Positions 40,300 through 53,108 of a DNA stretch of 64,000 bases are shown here, piece after piece (position 1 is the stretch's first letter; each line of letters opens with the position of its first letter). The notes under the pieces were generated by a model. That model saw only the letters and a list, made by a program, of their open reading frames with translations. It was not told the origin of the DNA and did not search any database. Made by a program: the position numbers and the translations under genes. The DNA comes from Euptelea pleiosperma (taxonomy: Eukaryota > Streptophyta > Magnoliopsida > Ranunculales > Eupteleaceae). The stretch is from NCBI GenBank assembly GCA_035048495.1, contig JASUTR010000190.1, positions 186,001-250,000 on the forward strand. Direction: 5' to 3'.

Positions 40300-41586
40300 A
40301 GTGTTGGATTCTCTTATGGTTCCCACTAGTATTGTCTATCCGTCTTAGTCGTGATATTTGATGATTGTTTACAGGTTATTAATGTTATTTAATTTTAGTT
40401 CTATTCATATCATTACTTTTGATGTTAATGTGTTCATTTTTTTTTTCTTATTAAATGTTAAATAAATGTGTTTATGCCATGTAACCCTAGTGTCATACTA
40501 TGATCATTACATCATTTCATATAGGGGGTGCATAAGGGAACGGGGTTGAAGTATATTATATACGTTTATATTGATTTTATCAATTAATCAGGGTTCGGTA
40601 CCCTAGGGTGAAAGGCCCCAGACGTTATTATATCCTGCAGATGGGTCGATGAGACCGCTCCCAGTGCGGGAAGGAGATGGAGACCCTATGTGGTTATGGG
40701 TACTAGTTGCATGTGCATCCTGCACTCACCTTGCATTTACCTTCACTTTTATGTCATCCTTATCATATGATTGAGATACACGTCTTGATTAAAATCTTGT
40801 ATAGTATGATATCATACCATACACACTGTTGTATTACTGGGCCTCGGCTCACGGTGTTACACCGATATCATTTCAGATTTTGAGGAGCCAGGTGCGTAGG
40901 AGGATTTTGAGACGGATGACTCCGGTTTACTTGAAGAGACCGGCGATGATTTGGGAGTCGATCCCACACTTTGAAAGAGACTTTATTGATCATTTTAAGA
41001 CATTAGTTATTTATTTTTGGGCATGTATGCCTTTGATTGAGAGCATGTTCTCACCCTCTTTTCCCCATACTTAGTTGATTTAATGCCCATTTTCTACAAT
41101 GGATATGCTTATTACTGATTTTAACTCCTCGAGTAGAATTATGGTTAACCTTATGACACCCGATCGATCGATTCAACTTTCTTTTGATTCTCTTGACTTA
41201 ATTGACCTAGTTTGACTTTGTGAACTTTTTGATCTGTGTTGATTTTTTTTTTACTTAACCTTAGTGGATTTATTAAGTTGATTATGATTACATAATTGGA
41301 CAAAGATGAATACAACCCTATTACTTAATTGAATCAATCGGACATGATTTGACGATTAGAGAACGTACTTAAATATCCCCTTATAACTGAATCTCACATA
41401 GGATTATTTTAGGGCCATTAACGCTTGAACATCGATTTGTTTCTTGTTTGTGGAGTGAGCCTTGATGGTCTAACTACATCATGTGGACCATTGGGGATCA
41501 TTCATAGATCACCTTCAAACTCAGGTTACGGGTCGTCCCATGAACTTTTCGGGTCGAATCTGGATACCCGGGTTCGGGGCGTGACA
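40300..41586 (+). other. Solo LTR right portion, no gene
   Basis: Holds the GGTTCGGTACCCTAGGGTG region, a short 81-codon frame (40829-41074) with no recognisable domain, and a TTTCAG acceptor-like site at 40871-40876. Ends with the GGGTTCGGGGCGTGACA terminus. Nothing here suggests a host gene. Confidence 0.6.
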
Positions 41587-41591
41587 AGAAG
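41587..41591. repeat. Target site duplication AGAAG, right copy
   Basis: The five bases immediately right of the LTR end, identical to the left copy. An intact duplication indicates a simple insertion with no later rearrangement of the flanks. Confidence 0.9.
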
Positions 41592-42782
41592 AGTTTGAGT
41601 CCAATTACGAGGTCCGGTTGTGAAAAAGTCACAAGTTATAGGCTTCGGAATGTAACACACAAACTGAGTCCAATATGAGACGTTGACGCACGGATGGAAG
41701 TAACTTCTTTCGACTGTCCCAAATCTTGTTCTAACACTTAAAATCTGTTGAAACAATAGTAATGGAAGAGTTTGAGTCCAATTACGAGGTCTGGTTGCGA
41801 AAAAGTCACAAGTTATAGGATTCGGAATGTAAGACACAAATTGAGTCCAATTTGAGACGTTGACGCATGGATGGAGCTAACTTATTTCGACTGTCACGAA
41901 TCTTGTTCCAACACTTAAAATGTGCTGATACAATAGTAATGGTAGAGTTCGAGTCCAATTACGAGGTCCGGTTGCGAAAAAGTCACAAGTTATAGGCTTC
42001 GGAATGTAACACACAAACTGAGTCTAATTAAAGACATTGACGCACGGATGGAGCAAACTTGTTTCGACTGTCACGAATCTTGTTCCAACACTTCAAATGT
42101 GTTCAAACAATAGTAATGGAAGAGTTCGAGTCCAATTACGTGGTCCGGTTCCGAAAAAGTCATAAGTTATAAGCTTCGGAATCTAACACACAAACTAAGT
42201 CTAATTAAAGACATTGACGCACGGATGGAGCTAACTTGTTTCGACTGTCCCGAATCTTGGTCCAACACTTCAAATGTGTTGAAACAATTGTAATGGAAGA
42301 GTTTGAGTCCAATTACGAGGTCCGGTTGCGAAAAAGTCACAAGTTATAGGCTTCGGAATGTAAGACACAAACTGAGTCCAATTTGAGACGTTGACTAATG
42401 GATGGAGCTAAGTTGTTTCGACTGTCACGAATCTTGTTCCAATACTTCAAATGTGTTGAAACAATAGTAATTGAAGAGTTTGAGTCCAATTACGAGGTCC
42501 GGTTGAGAAATAGTCACAAGTTATAGGCTTCGGAATGTATCACACAAACTAAGTCTAATTAAAGACATTGACGCACGGATGGAGCTAACTTGTTTCGACT
42601 GTTCCGAATCTTGTTCCAACACTTCAAATGTGTTGAAACAATTGTAATGGAAGAGTTTGAGTCCAATTACGAGGTCCGGTTGTGAAATAGTCACAAGTTA
42701 TAGGCTTCGGAATGTATCACACAAACTAAGTCTAATTAAAGACATTGACGCACAGATGGAGCTAACTTGTTTCGACTGTCCC

Positions 42783-44900
42783 GAATCTTGTTCCAACACT
42801 TCAAATGTGTTGCAACAATAGTAATGGAAGAGTTTGAGTCTAATTACGAGGTCTGGTTGCGCAAAAGTCACAAGTTATAGGCTTCGGAATGTAACACACA
42901 AACTGAGTGCAATTTGAGACGTTGACGCACGGATGGAAGTAACTTGTTTCGACTGTCCCAAATCTTGTTCTAACACTTAAAATCTGTTGAAACAATAGTA
43001 AGGGAATAGTTTGAGTCCAATTACGAGGTCCGGTTGCGAAAAAGTCACAAGTTATAGGCTTCGAAATATAACACACAAACCGAGTCCAATTTGAAACGTT
43101 GACGCACGGATGGAGCTAACTTGTTTCGACTGTCACGAATCTTGTTCCAACACTTCAAATGTGTTCAAACGATAGTAATGGAAGAGTTCGAGTCCAATTA
43201 CGAGGTCCGGTTGCGAAAAAGTCAAAAGTTATAGGCTTCGGAATGTAACACACAAACTAAGTCTAATTAAAGACATTGACGCACGGATGGAGCTAACTTG
43301 TTTCGACTGTCCCGAATCTTGTTCCAACACTTCAAATGTGTTGAAACAATTGTAATGGAAGAGTTTGAGTCCAATTACGAGGTCCGGTTGCGAAAAAGTC
43401 ACAAGTTATAGGCTTCGTAATGTAAAATATAAACTGTGTCGAATTAAAGACATTGACGCACGGATAGAGCTAACTTGTTTCGACTGTCCCGAATCTTGTT
43501 CCAACACTTCAAATGTGTTGAAACAATAGTGATGGAAGAGTTTGAGTCTAATTACGAGGTCTGGTTGCGCAAAAGTCACAAGTTATAGACTTCGGAATGT
43601 AACACACAAACTGAGTGCAATTTGAGACGTTGACGCACGGATGGAAGTAACTTGTTTCGACTGTCCCAAATCTTGTTCTAACACTTAAAATCTGTTGAAA
43701 CAATAGTAAGGGAATAGTTTGAGTCCAATTACGAGGTCCGGTTGCGAAAAAGTCACAAGTTATAGGCTTCGAAATATAACACACAAACCGAGTCCAATTT
43801 GAAACGTTGACGCACGGATGGAGCTAACTTGTTTCGACTGTCACGAATCTTGTTCCAACACTTCAAATGTGTTCAAACGATAGTAATGGAAGAGTTCGAG
43901 TCCAATTACATGGTCCGGTTGCGAAAAAGTCAAAAGTTATAGGCTTCGGAATGTAACACACAAACTAAGTCTAATTAAAGACATTGACGCACGGATGGAG
44001 CTAACTTGTTTCGACTGTCCCGAATCTTGTTCCAACACTTCAAATGTGTTGAAACAATTGTAATGGAAGAGTTTGAGTCCAATTACGAGGTCCGGTTGCG
44101 AAAAAGTCACAAGTTATAGGCTTCGTAATGTAAAATATAAACTGTGTCGAATTAAAGACATTGACGCACGGATAGAGCTAACTTGTTTCGACTGTCCCGA
44201 ATCTTGTTCCAACACTTCAAATGTGTTGAAACAATAGTGATGGAAGAGTTTGAGTCTAATTACGAGGTCTGGTTGCGCAAAAGTGACAAGTTATAGACTT
44301 CGGAATGTAACACACAAACTGAGTGCAATTTGAGACGTTGACGCACGGATGGAAGTAACTTGTTTCGACTGTCCCAAATCTTGTTCTAACACTTAAAATC
44401 TGTTGAAACAATAGTAAGGGAATAGTTTGAGTCGAATTACGAGGTCCGGTTGCGAAAAAGTCACAAGTTATAGGCTTCGAAATATAACACAAAAACTGAG
44501 TCCAATTTGAAACGTTGACGCACGGATGGAGCTAACTTGTTTCGACTGTCACGAATCTTGTTCCAACACTTCAAATGTGTTCAAACAATAGTAATGGAAG
44601 AGTTCGAGTCCAATTACGTGGTCCGGTTGCGAAAAACTCATAAGTTATAGGCTTCGGAATCTAACACACAAACTAAGTCTAATTAAAGACATTGACGCAC
44701 GGATGGAGCTAACTTGTTTCGACTGTCCCGAATCTTGTTCCAACACTTCAAATGTGTTGAAACAATTGTAATGGAAGAGTTTGAGTCCAATTACGAGGTC
44801 CGGTTGCGAAAAAGTCACAAGTTATAGGCTTCGGAATGTAAGACACAAACTGAGTCCAATTTGAGACGTTGACTAATGGATGGAGCTAACTTCTTTCGAC
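42783..44900. repeat. Three tandem copies of a 4-monomer (708-bp) higher-order unit
   Basis: The unit with the ordered monomer classes GTGATGGAAG or GTAATGGAAG plus GTCTGGTTGCGC, AAGGGAATAG with CGAAATATAAC, GTGTTCAAAC, and GTTGAAACAATTG with CGTAATGTAAAATATAAACTG recurs at 708 bp = 4 x 177 starting near 42840, 43548 and 44256. Copies differ at scattered single bases, such as GAGGTCC against CATGGTCC at about 43201/43909. The same 4-mer also occurs near 4837, 46910 and 47618, so it is a basic higher-order unit of the array. Confidence 0.82.
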
Positions 44901-47900
44901 TGTCACGAATCTTGTTCCAATACTTCAAATGTGTTGAAACAATAGTAAAGGAAGAGTTTGAGTCCAATTACGAGGTCCGGTTGTGAAAAAGTCACAAGTT
45001 ATAGGCTTCGGAATGTATCACACAAACTGAGTCCTATTTGAGACGTTGACGCACGGATGGAGTTAACTTGTTTCGACTGTCCCAAATCTTGTTCCAACAC
45101 TTAAAATCTGTTGACACAATAGTAATGGAAGAGTTTGAGTCCTATTACGAGGTCTGGTTGCGCAAAAGTCACAAGTTATAGGCTTCGGAATGTAACACAC
45201 AAACTGAGTCCAATTTGAGACGTTGACGCACGGATGGAAGTAACTTCTTTCGACTGTCCCAAATCTTGTTCTAACACTTAAAATCTATTGAAACAATAGT
45301 AATGGAAGAGTTTGAGTCCAATTACGAGGTCTGGTTACGAAAAAGTCACAAGTTATAGGCTTCGGAATGTAAGACACAAATTGAGTCCAATTTGAGACGT
45401 TGACGCATGGATGGAGCTAACTTGTTTCGACTGTCACGAATCTTGTTCCAACACTTAAAATGTGCTGATACAATAGTAATGGTAGAGTTCGAGTCCAATT
45501 ACGAGGTCCGGTTGCGAAAAAGTCACAAGTTATAGGCTTCGGAATGTAAGACACAAACTGAGTCCAATTTGAGACGTTGACTAATGGATGGAGCTAACTT
45601 GTTTCGACTGTCAAGAATCTTGTTCCAATACTTCAAATGTGTTGAAACAACAGTAATGGAAGAGTTTGAGTCCAATTACGAGGTCCGGTTGTGAAAAAGT
45701 CACAAGTTATAGGCTTCGGAATGTAACACACAAACTTAGTCCAATTAATGACATTGACGCACGGATGGAGCTAACTTATTTCGACTGTCCCGAATCTTTT
45801 CCCAACACTTCAAATGTCTTGAAATAATAGTAATGGAAGAATTCGAGTCTAATTACGAGGTCTGGTTGTGATAAATTCACAAGTTATAGGCTTCGGAATG
45901 TAACACACAAACTGAATCCAATTTGAGACGTTCACGCACGGATGGAGCTAACTTGTTTCGACGGCCCCGAATCTTGTTCCAACACTTCAAATGTGTTCAA
46001 ACAATAGTAATGGAAGAATTCGAGTCTAATTACGAGGTCCGGTTTCGAAAAAGTCACAAGTTATAGGCTTCGGAATGTATCACACAAACTGAGTCCAATT
46101 TGAGACATTGACGCACGGATGGAAGTTAGTTCTTTCGACTGTCCCAAATCTTGTTCTAACACTTAAAATCTGTTGAAACAATAGTAATGGAAGAGTTTGA
46201 GTCCAATTACGAGGTCTGGTTGTGAAAAAGTCACAAGTTATAGGCTTCGGAATGTAAGACACAAATTGAGTCCAATTTGAGACGTTGACGTATGGATGGA
46301 GCTAACTTGTTTCGACTGTCACGAATCTTGTTCCAATACTTCAAATGTGTTGAAACAATAGTAATGGAAGAGTTTGAGTCCAATTACGAGGTCCGGTTGC
46401 GAAAAAGTCACAAGTTATAGGCTTCGTAATGTAACACACAAACTGTGTCCAGTTAAAGACATTGACGCACGGATGGAGCTAACTTGTTTCGACTGTCCCG
46501 AATCTTGTTCAACACTTCAAATTTGTTGAAACAATAGTAATGGAAGAATTCGAGTCTAATTACGAGGTCCGGTTGTGATAAAGTCACAATTTATAGCCTT
46601 CGGAATGTAACACACAAACTGAATCCAATTTGAGACGTTCACGCACGGATGGAGCTAACTTGTTTCGATTGTCCCGAATCTTGTTCGAACACTTCAAATG
46701 TGTTGAAACAATAGTAATGGAAGAGTTTGAGTAAAATTACGAGGTCCGGTTGCGATAAAGTCACAAGTTATAGGCTTCGTAATGTAAAATATAAACTGTG
46801 TCCAATTAAAGACATTGACGCACGGATAGAGCTAACTTGTTTCGACTGTCCCGAATCTTGTTCCAACACTTCAAATGTGTTGAAACAATAGTGATGGAAG
46901 AGTTTGAGTCTAATTACGAGGTCTGGTTGCGCAAAAGTCACAAGTTATAGACTTCGGAATGTAACACACAAACTGAGTGCAATTTGAGACGTTGACGCAC
47001 GGATGGAAGTAACTTGTTTCGACTGTCCCAAATCTTGTTCTAACACTTAAAATCTGTTGAAACAATAGTAAGGGAATAGTTTGAGTCGAATTACGAGGTC
47101 CGGTGGCGAAAAAGTCACAAGTTATAGGCTTCGAAATATAACACAAAAACTGAGTCCAATTTGAAACGTTGACGCACGGATGGAGCTAACTTGTTTCGAC
47201 TGTCACGAATCTTGTTCCAACACTTCAAATGTGTTCAAACAATAGTAATGGAAGAGTTCGAGTCCAATTACGTGGTCCGGTTGCGAAAAAGTCACAAGTT
47301 ATAGGCTTCGTAATGTAAAATATAAACTGTGTCCAATTAAAGACATTGACGCACGGATAGAGCTAACTTGTTTCGACTGTCCCGAATCTTGTTCCAACAC
47401 TTCAAATGTGTTGAAACAATAGTGATGGAAGAGTTTGAGTCCAATTACGAGGTCCGATTGCGAAAAAGTCACAAGTTATAGGCTTCGTAATGTAAAATAT
47501 AAACTGTGTCCAATTAAAGACATTGACGCACGGATAGAGCTAACTTGTTTCGACTGTCCCGAATCTTGTTCCAACACTTCAAATGTGTTGAAACAATAGT
47601 GATGGAAGAGTTTGAGTCTAATTACGAGGTCTGGTTGCGCAAAAGTCACAAGTTATAGACTTCGGAATGTAACACACAAACTGAGTGCAATTTGAGACGT
47701 TGACGCACGGATGGAAGTAACTTGTTTCGACTGTCCCAAATCTTGTTCTAACACTTAAAATCTGTTGAAACAATAGTAAGGGAATAGTTTGAGTCGAATT
47801 ACGAGGTCCGGTTGCGAAAAAGTCACAAGTTATAGGCTTCGAAATATAACACAAAAACTGAGTCCAATTTGAAACGTTGACGCACGGATGGAGCTAACTT

Positions 47901-50120
47901 GTTTCGACTGTCACGAATCTTGTTCCAACACTTCAAATGTGTTCAAACAATAGTAATGGAAGAGTTCGAGTCCAATTACGTGGTCCGGTTGCGAAAAAGT
48001 CATAAGTTATAGGCTTCGGAATCTAACACACAAACTAAGTCTAATTAAAGACATTGACGCACGGATGGAGCTAACTTGTTTCGACTGTCCCGAATCTTGT
48101 TCCAACACTTCAAATGTGTTGAAACAATTGTAATGGAAGAGTTTGAGTCCAATTACGAGGTCCGGTTGCGAAAAAGTCACAAGTTATAGGCTTCGGAATG
48201 TAAGACACAAACTGAGTCCAATTTGAGACGTTGACTAATGGATGGAGCTAATTTGTTTCGACTGTCACGAATATGGTTCCAATACTTCAAATGTGTTGAA
48301 ACAATAGTAAAGGAAGAGTTTGAGTCCAATTACGAGGTCCGGTTGTGAAAAAGTCACAAGTTATAGGCTTCGGAATGTATCACACAAACTGAGTCCTATT
48401 TGAGACGTTGACGCACGGATGGAGTTAACTTGTTTCGACTGTCCCAAATCTTGTTCCAACACTTAAAATCTGTTGACACAATAGTAATGGAAGAGTTTGA
48501 GTCCAATTACGAGGTCTGGTTGCGCAAAAGTCACAAGTTATAGGCTTCGGAATGTAACACACAAACTGAGTCCAATTTGAGACGTTGACGCACGGATGGA
48601 AGTAACTTCTTTCGACTGTCCCAAATCTTGTTCTAACACTTAAAATCTATTGAAACAATAGTAATGGAAGAGTTTGAGTCCAATTACGAGGTCTGGTTGC
48701 GAAAAAGTCACAAGTTATAGGCTTCGGAATGTAAGACACAAATTGAGTCCAATTTGAGACGTTGACGCATGGATGGAGCTAACTTGTTTCGACTGTCACG
48801 AATCTTGTTCCAACACTTAAAATGTGCTGATACAATAGTAATGGTAGAGTTCGAGTCCAATTACGAGGTCCGGTTGCGAAAAAGTCACAAGTTATAGGCT
48901 TCGGAATGTAAGACACAAACTGAGTCCAATTTGAGACGTTGACTAATGGATGGAGCTAACTTGTTTCGACTGTCAAGAATCTTGTTCTAATACTTCAAAT
49001 GTGTTGAAACAACAGTAATGGAAGAGTTTGAGTCCAATTACGAGGTCCGGTTGTGAAAAAGTCACAAGTTATAGGCTTCGGAATGTAACACACAAACTTA
49101 GTCCAATTAATGACATTGACGCACGGATGGAGCTAACTTATTTCGACTATCCCGAATCTTTTCCCAACACTTCAAATGTCTTGAAATAATAGTAATGGAA
49201 GAATTCGAGTCTAATTACGAGGTCTGGTTGTGATAAATTCACAAGTTATAGGCTTCGGAATGTAACACACAAACTGAATCCAATTTGAGACGTTCACGCA
49301 CGGATGGAGCTAACTTGTTTCGACGGCCCCGAATCTTGTTCCAACACTTCAAATGTGTTCAAACAATAGTAATGGAAGAATTCGAGTCTAATTACGAGGT
49401 CCGGTTTCGAAAAAGTCACAAGTTATAGGCTTCGGAATGTATCACACAAACTGAGTCCAATTTGAGACATTGACGCACGGATGGAAGTTAGTTCTTTCGA
49501 CTGTCCCAAATCTTGTTCTAACACTTAAAATCTGTTGAAACAATAGTAATGGAAGAGTTTGAGTCCAATTACGAGGTCTGGTTGTGAAAAAGTCACAAGT
49601 TATAGGCTTCGGAATGTAAGACACAAATTGAGTCCAATTTGAGACGTTGACGTATGGATGGAGCTAACTTGTTTCGACTGTCACGAATCTTGTTCCAATA
49701 CTTCAAATGTGTTGAAACAATAGTAATGGAAGAGTTTGAGTCCAATTACGAGGTCCGGTTGCGAAAAAGTCACAAGTTATAGGCTTCGTAATGTAACACA
49801 CAAACTGTGTCCAGTTAAAGACATTGACGCACGGATGGAGCTAACTTGTTTCGACTGTCCCGAATCTTGTTCAACACTTCAAATTTGTTGAAACAATAGT
49901 AATGGAAGAATTCGAGTCTAATTACGAGGTCCGGTTGTGATAAAGTCACAATTTATAGCCTTCGGAATGTAACACACAAACTGAATCCAATTTGAGACGT
50001 TCACGCACGAATGGAGCTAACTTCTTTCGATTGTCCCGAATCTTGTTCGAACACTTCAAATGTGTTGAAACAATAGTAATGGAAGAGTTTGAGTAAAATT
50101 ACGAGGTCCGGTTGCGATAA
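44070..50120. repeat. Duplicated 15-monomer segment at a 19-monomer offset (3362 bp)
   Basis: Segments of about 44070-46765 and 47432-50127 share diverged markers at an offset of 3362 bp, which is 19 x 177 minus one. Examples are GAAACAACAGTAATGG, AATCTTTTCCCAACAC, GTGATAAATTCAC, GACGGCCCCG, GGTTTCGAAAAAG and GAAGTTAGTTC. Both copies carry the same one-base deletion (TTGTTCAACAC, near 46509 and 49871), so the deletion predates the duplication. The copies are separated by an extra 4-mer unit (about 46766-47431). Confidence 0.82.
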
Positions 50121-52922
50121 AGTCACAAGTTATAGGCTTCGGAATGTAACACACAAACTGAGTCCAATTAAAGACATTGACGCACGGATAGAGCTAACTT
50201 GTTTCGACTGTCCGAATCTTGTACCAACACTTCAAATGTGTTGAAACAATAGTATTGGAAGAATTCGAGTCTAATTACGAGGTCCGGTTGTGATAAAGTC
50301 ACAAGTTATAGGTTTCGGAATGTAAGACACAAATTGAGTCCAATTTGAGACGTTGACGCATGGATGGAGCTAACTTGTTTCGACTATCACGAATCTTGTT
50401 CCAATACATCAAATGTGTTGAAACAATAGTAATGGAAGAGTTTGAGTCCAATTACGAGGTCCGGTTGCGAAAAAGTCACAAGTTATAGGCTTTGGAATGT
50501 AACACACAAACTGAGTCCATTTAAAGACATTGACGCACGGATGGAGCTAACTAGTTTTGACTGTCCCGAATCTTGTTCCAACACTTCAAATGTGTTGAAA
50601 CAATAGTGATGGAAGAATACGAGTCTAATTACGAGGTCCGGTTGTGATAAAGTCACAAGTTATAGGTTCGGAACGTAAGACACAAATTGAGTCCAATTTG
50701 AGACGTTGACGCATGGATGGAGCTAACTTGTTTCGACTATCACGAATCTTGTTCCAACACTTCAAATGTGTTGAAACAATAGTGATGAAAGACTTTGAGT
50801 CTAATTACGAGGTCTGGTTGTGGAAAAGTCACAAGTTATATGCTTCGGAATGTAACACACAAACTGAGTGCGATTTGAGACGTTGACGCACGGATGGAAG
50901 TAACTTGTTTCGACTGTCCCAAATCTTGTTCTAACACTTAAAATCTGTTGAAACAATAGTAATGGAAGAGTTTGAGTCTAATTACGAGGTCCGGTTGCGA
51001 AAAAGTCACAAGTTATAGGCTTCATAATGTAACACACAAACTGAGTCCAATTAAAGACATTGACGCACGGATGTAGCTAACTTCTTTCGACTGTCCCGAA
51101 TCTTGTTCCAACACTTGGAATGTGTTGAAACAATAGTGATGGAAGAGTTGGAGTCCAATTACGAGGTCCGGTTTCGAAAAAGTCACAAGTTATAGGCTTC
51201 GTAATGTAACACACAAACTGTGTCCAATTAAACACATTGACGCACGGATGGAGCTAACTTGTTTCGACTGTCCTGAATCTTGTTCCAACACTTCAAATGT
51301 GTTGAAACAATAGTGATGAAAGACTTTGAGTCTAATTACGAGGTCTGGTTGTGCAAAAGTCACAAGTTATATGCTTCGGAATGTAACACACAAACTGAGT
51401 GCGATTTAAGTCGTTGACGCACGGATGGAAGTAACTTGTTTCGACTGTCCCAAATCTTGTTCTAACACTTAAAATCTGTTGAAACAATAGTAATGGAAGA
51501 GTTTGAGTCTAATTACGAGGTCCGGTTGCGAAAAAGTCACAAGTTATAGGCTTCGAAATATAACACACAAACTGAGTCCAATTTGAAATGTTGACGCACG
51601 GATGGAGGTAACTTGTTTCGACTGTCACGAATCTTGTTCCAACACTTCAAATGTATTGAAACAATAGTAATGGAAGAGTTCGAGTCCAATTAGGAGGTCC
51701 GGTTGCGAAAAAGTCACAAGTTATAGGCTTCGGAATGTAACACACAAACTGAGTCTAATTAAAGACATTGACGCAGGGATGGAGCTAACTTGTTTCGACT
51801 GTCACGAATCTAGTTCCAACACTTCAAATGTGTTCAAACAATAGTAATGGAAGAGTTCGAGTCCAATTACGTGGTCCGGTTGCGAAAAAGTCATAAGTTA
51901 TAAGCTTCGGAATGTAACCCACAAACTAAGTCTAATTAAAGGCATTGACGCACGGATGGAGCTAACTTGTTTCGACTGTCCCGAATCTTGTTCCAACACT
52001 TCAAATGTGTTGAAACAATTGTAATGGAAGAGTTTGAGTCCAATTACGAGGTCCGGTTGCGAAAAAGTCACAAGTTATAGGCTTCGGAATGTAAGACACA
52101 AACTGAGTCCAATTTGAGACGTTGACTAATGGTTGGAGCTAACTTGTTTCGACTGTCACGAATCTTGTTCCAATACTTCAAATGTGTTGAAACAATAGTA
52201 ATGGAAGAGTTTGAGTCCAATTACGAGGTCCGGTTGTGAAATAGTCACAAGTTATAGGCTTCGGAATGTATCACACAAACTGAGTCCTATTTGAGACGTT
52301 GACGCACGGATGGAGTTAACTTGTTTCGACTGTCCCAAATCTTGTTCCAACACTTAAAATCTGTTGAAACAATAGTAATGGAAGAGTTTGAGTCCAATTA
52401 CGAGGTTTGGTTGCGCAAAAGTCACAAGTTATAGGCTTCGGAATGTAACACACAAACTGAGTCCAATTTGAGACGTTGACGCACGGATGGAAGTAACTTG
52501 TTTCGACTGTCCCAAATCTTGTTCTAACACTTATAATCTATTGAAACAATAGTAATGGAAGCGTTTGAGTCCAATTACGAGGTCTGGTTGCGAAAAAGTC
52601 ACAAGTTATAGGCTTCGGAATGTAAGACACAAATTGAGTCCAATTTGAGACGTTGACGCATAGATGGAGCTAACTTGTTTCGACTGTCACGAATCTTGTT
52701 CCAACACTTCATATGTGTTGAAACAATTGTATTGGAAGAGTTTGAGTCCAATTACGAGGTTCGGTTGTGAAAAAGTCACAAGTTATAGGCTTCGTAATGT
52801 AACACACAAACTGAGTCAAATTAAAGACGTTGACGCACGGATGTAGCTAACTTCTTTCGACTGTCCCGAATCTTGTTCCAACACTTGAAATGTGTTGAAA
52901 CAATAGTGATGGAAAAAAAAAA

Positions 52923-53108
52923 TGGAAGTATGGAGCTCCTTTCTCTCTCCTAGGGTTTCTCCCTCTGAGGGGTGAGGTTTCTTGCTTTGGCAAACCCTCT
53001 TTACGTTTTTCTTGCTTCTTTCTTCTGTTGTTTGCTTCTTTGCTCTCGTCTTTCTATTGGTACAGTTCCTCTTCTACGATCGGGGTTCTTTGAGCTACTT
53101 TTCTTGCT
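52923..53108 (+). other. LINE 5' UTR
   Basis: Pyrimidine-rich leader of about 185 bases between the satellite junction and the first ORF1 ATG at 53109. The CTAGGGTTT motif with CT-rich surroundings is common in leaders of plant L1 elements and of many plant genes. Short overlapping ORFs here are T-rich and have no recognisable content. Confidence 0.55.

Larger units (their letters stand above)
38103..41586 (+). mobile_element. Solo LTR (3484 bp), Del/Tekay-like Ty3/gypsy, in a satellite monomer
   Basis: The non-satellite segment begins TGTAATACCC and ends GGGGCGTGACA, with TG...CA termini. The satellite on both sides shows the same 5-bp target duplication AGAAG (38098-38102 and 41587-41591), and removing the insert with one AGAAG restores a normal 177-bp monomer. 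There is no gag, pol, primer-binding site or polypurine tract inside, so this is a single long terminal repeat left after LTR-LTR recombination rather than a full element. The length of about 3.5 kb and the terminal sequences resemble LTRs of plant Del/Tekay chromoviruses. That family assignment is from memory of the family and is tentative. The + orientation is inferred from the characteristic 5' and 3' ends. Confidence 0.9.
41587..52914. repeat. 177-bp satellite array, right block
   Basis: Continuation of the same satellite after the solo LTR, in the same orientation and phase: removing the LTR and one target-duplication copy restores the 177-bp register with the block at about 35980. It holds about 64 monomers. 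The first part (to about 46 kb) is homogeneous. From about 46 kb to the end, variants are more numerous and single-base deletions appear (near 46509, 49871, 50211 and 50665). The last monomer is cut after GATGGAA, where the LINE begins. The array may resume to the right of the window beyond the nested elements, but this cannot be seen. Confidence 0.96.

Noticed and set aside
40829..41074. 81-codon + strand ORF in the solo LTR
   Set aside because: No recognisable domain, and it lies in the 3' part of a noncoding LTR.
38103..41586. Complete small LTR retrotransposon or TRIM
   Set aside because: No two copies of a terminal repeat exist within the insert, and there is no primer-binding site or polypurine tract. 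The ends fit one LTR.
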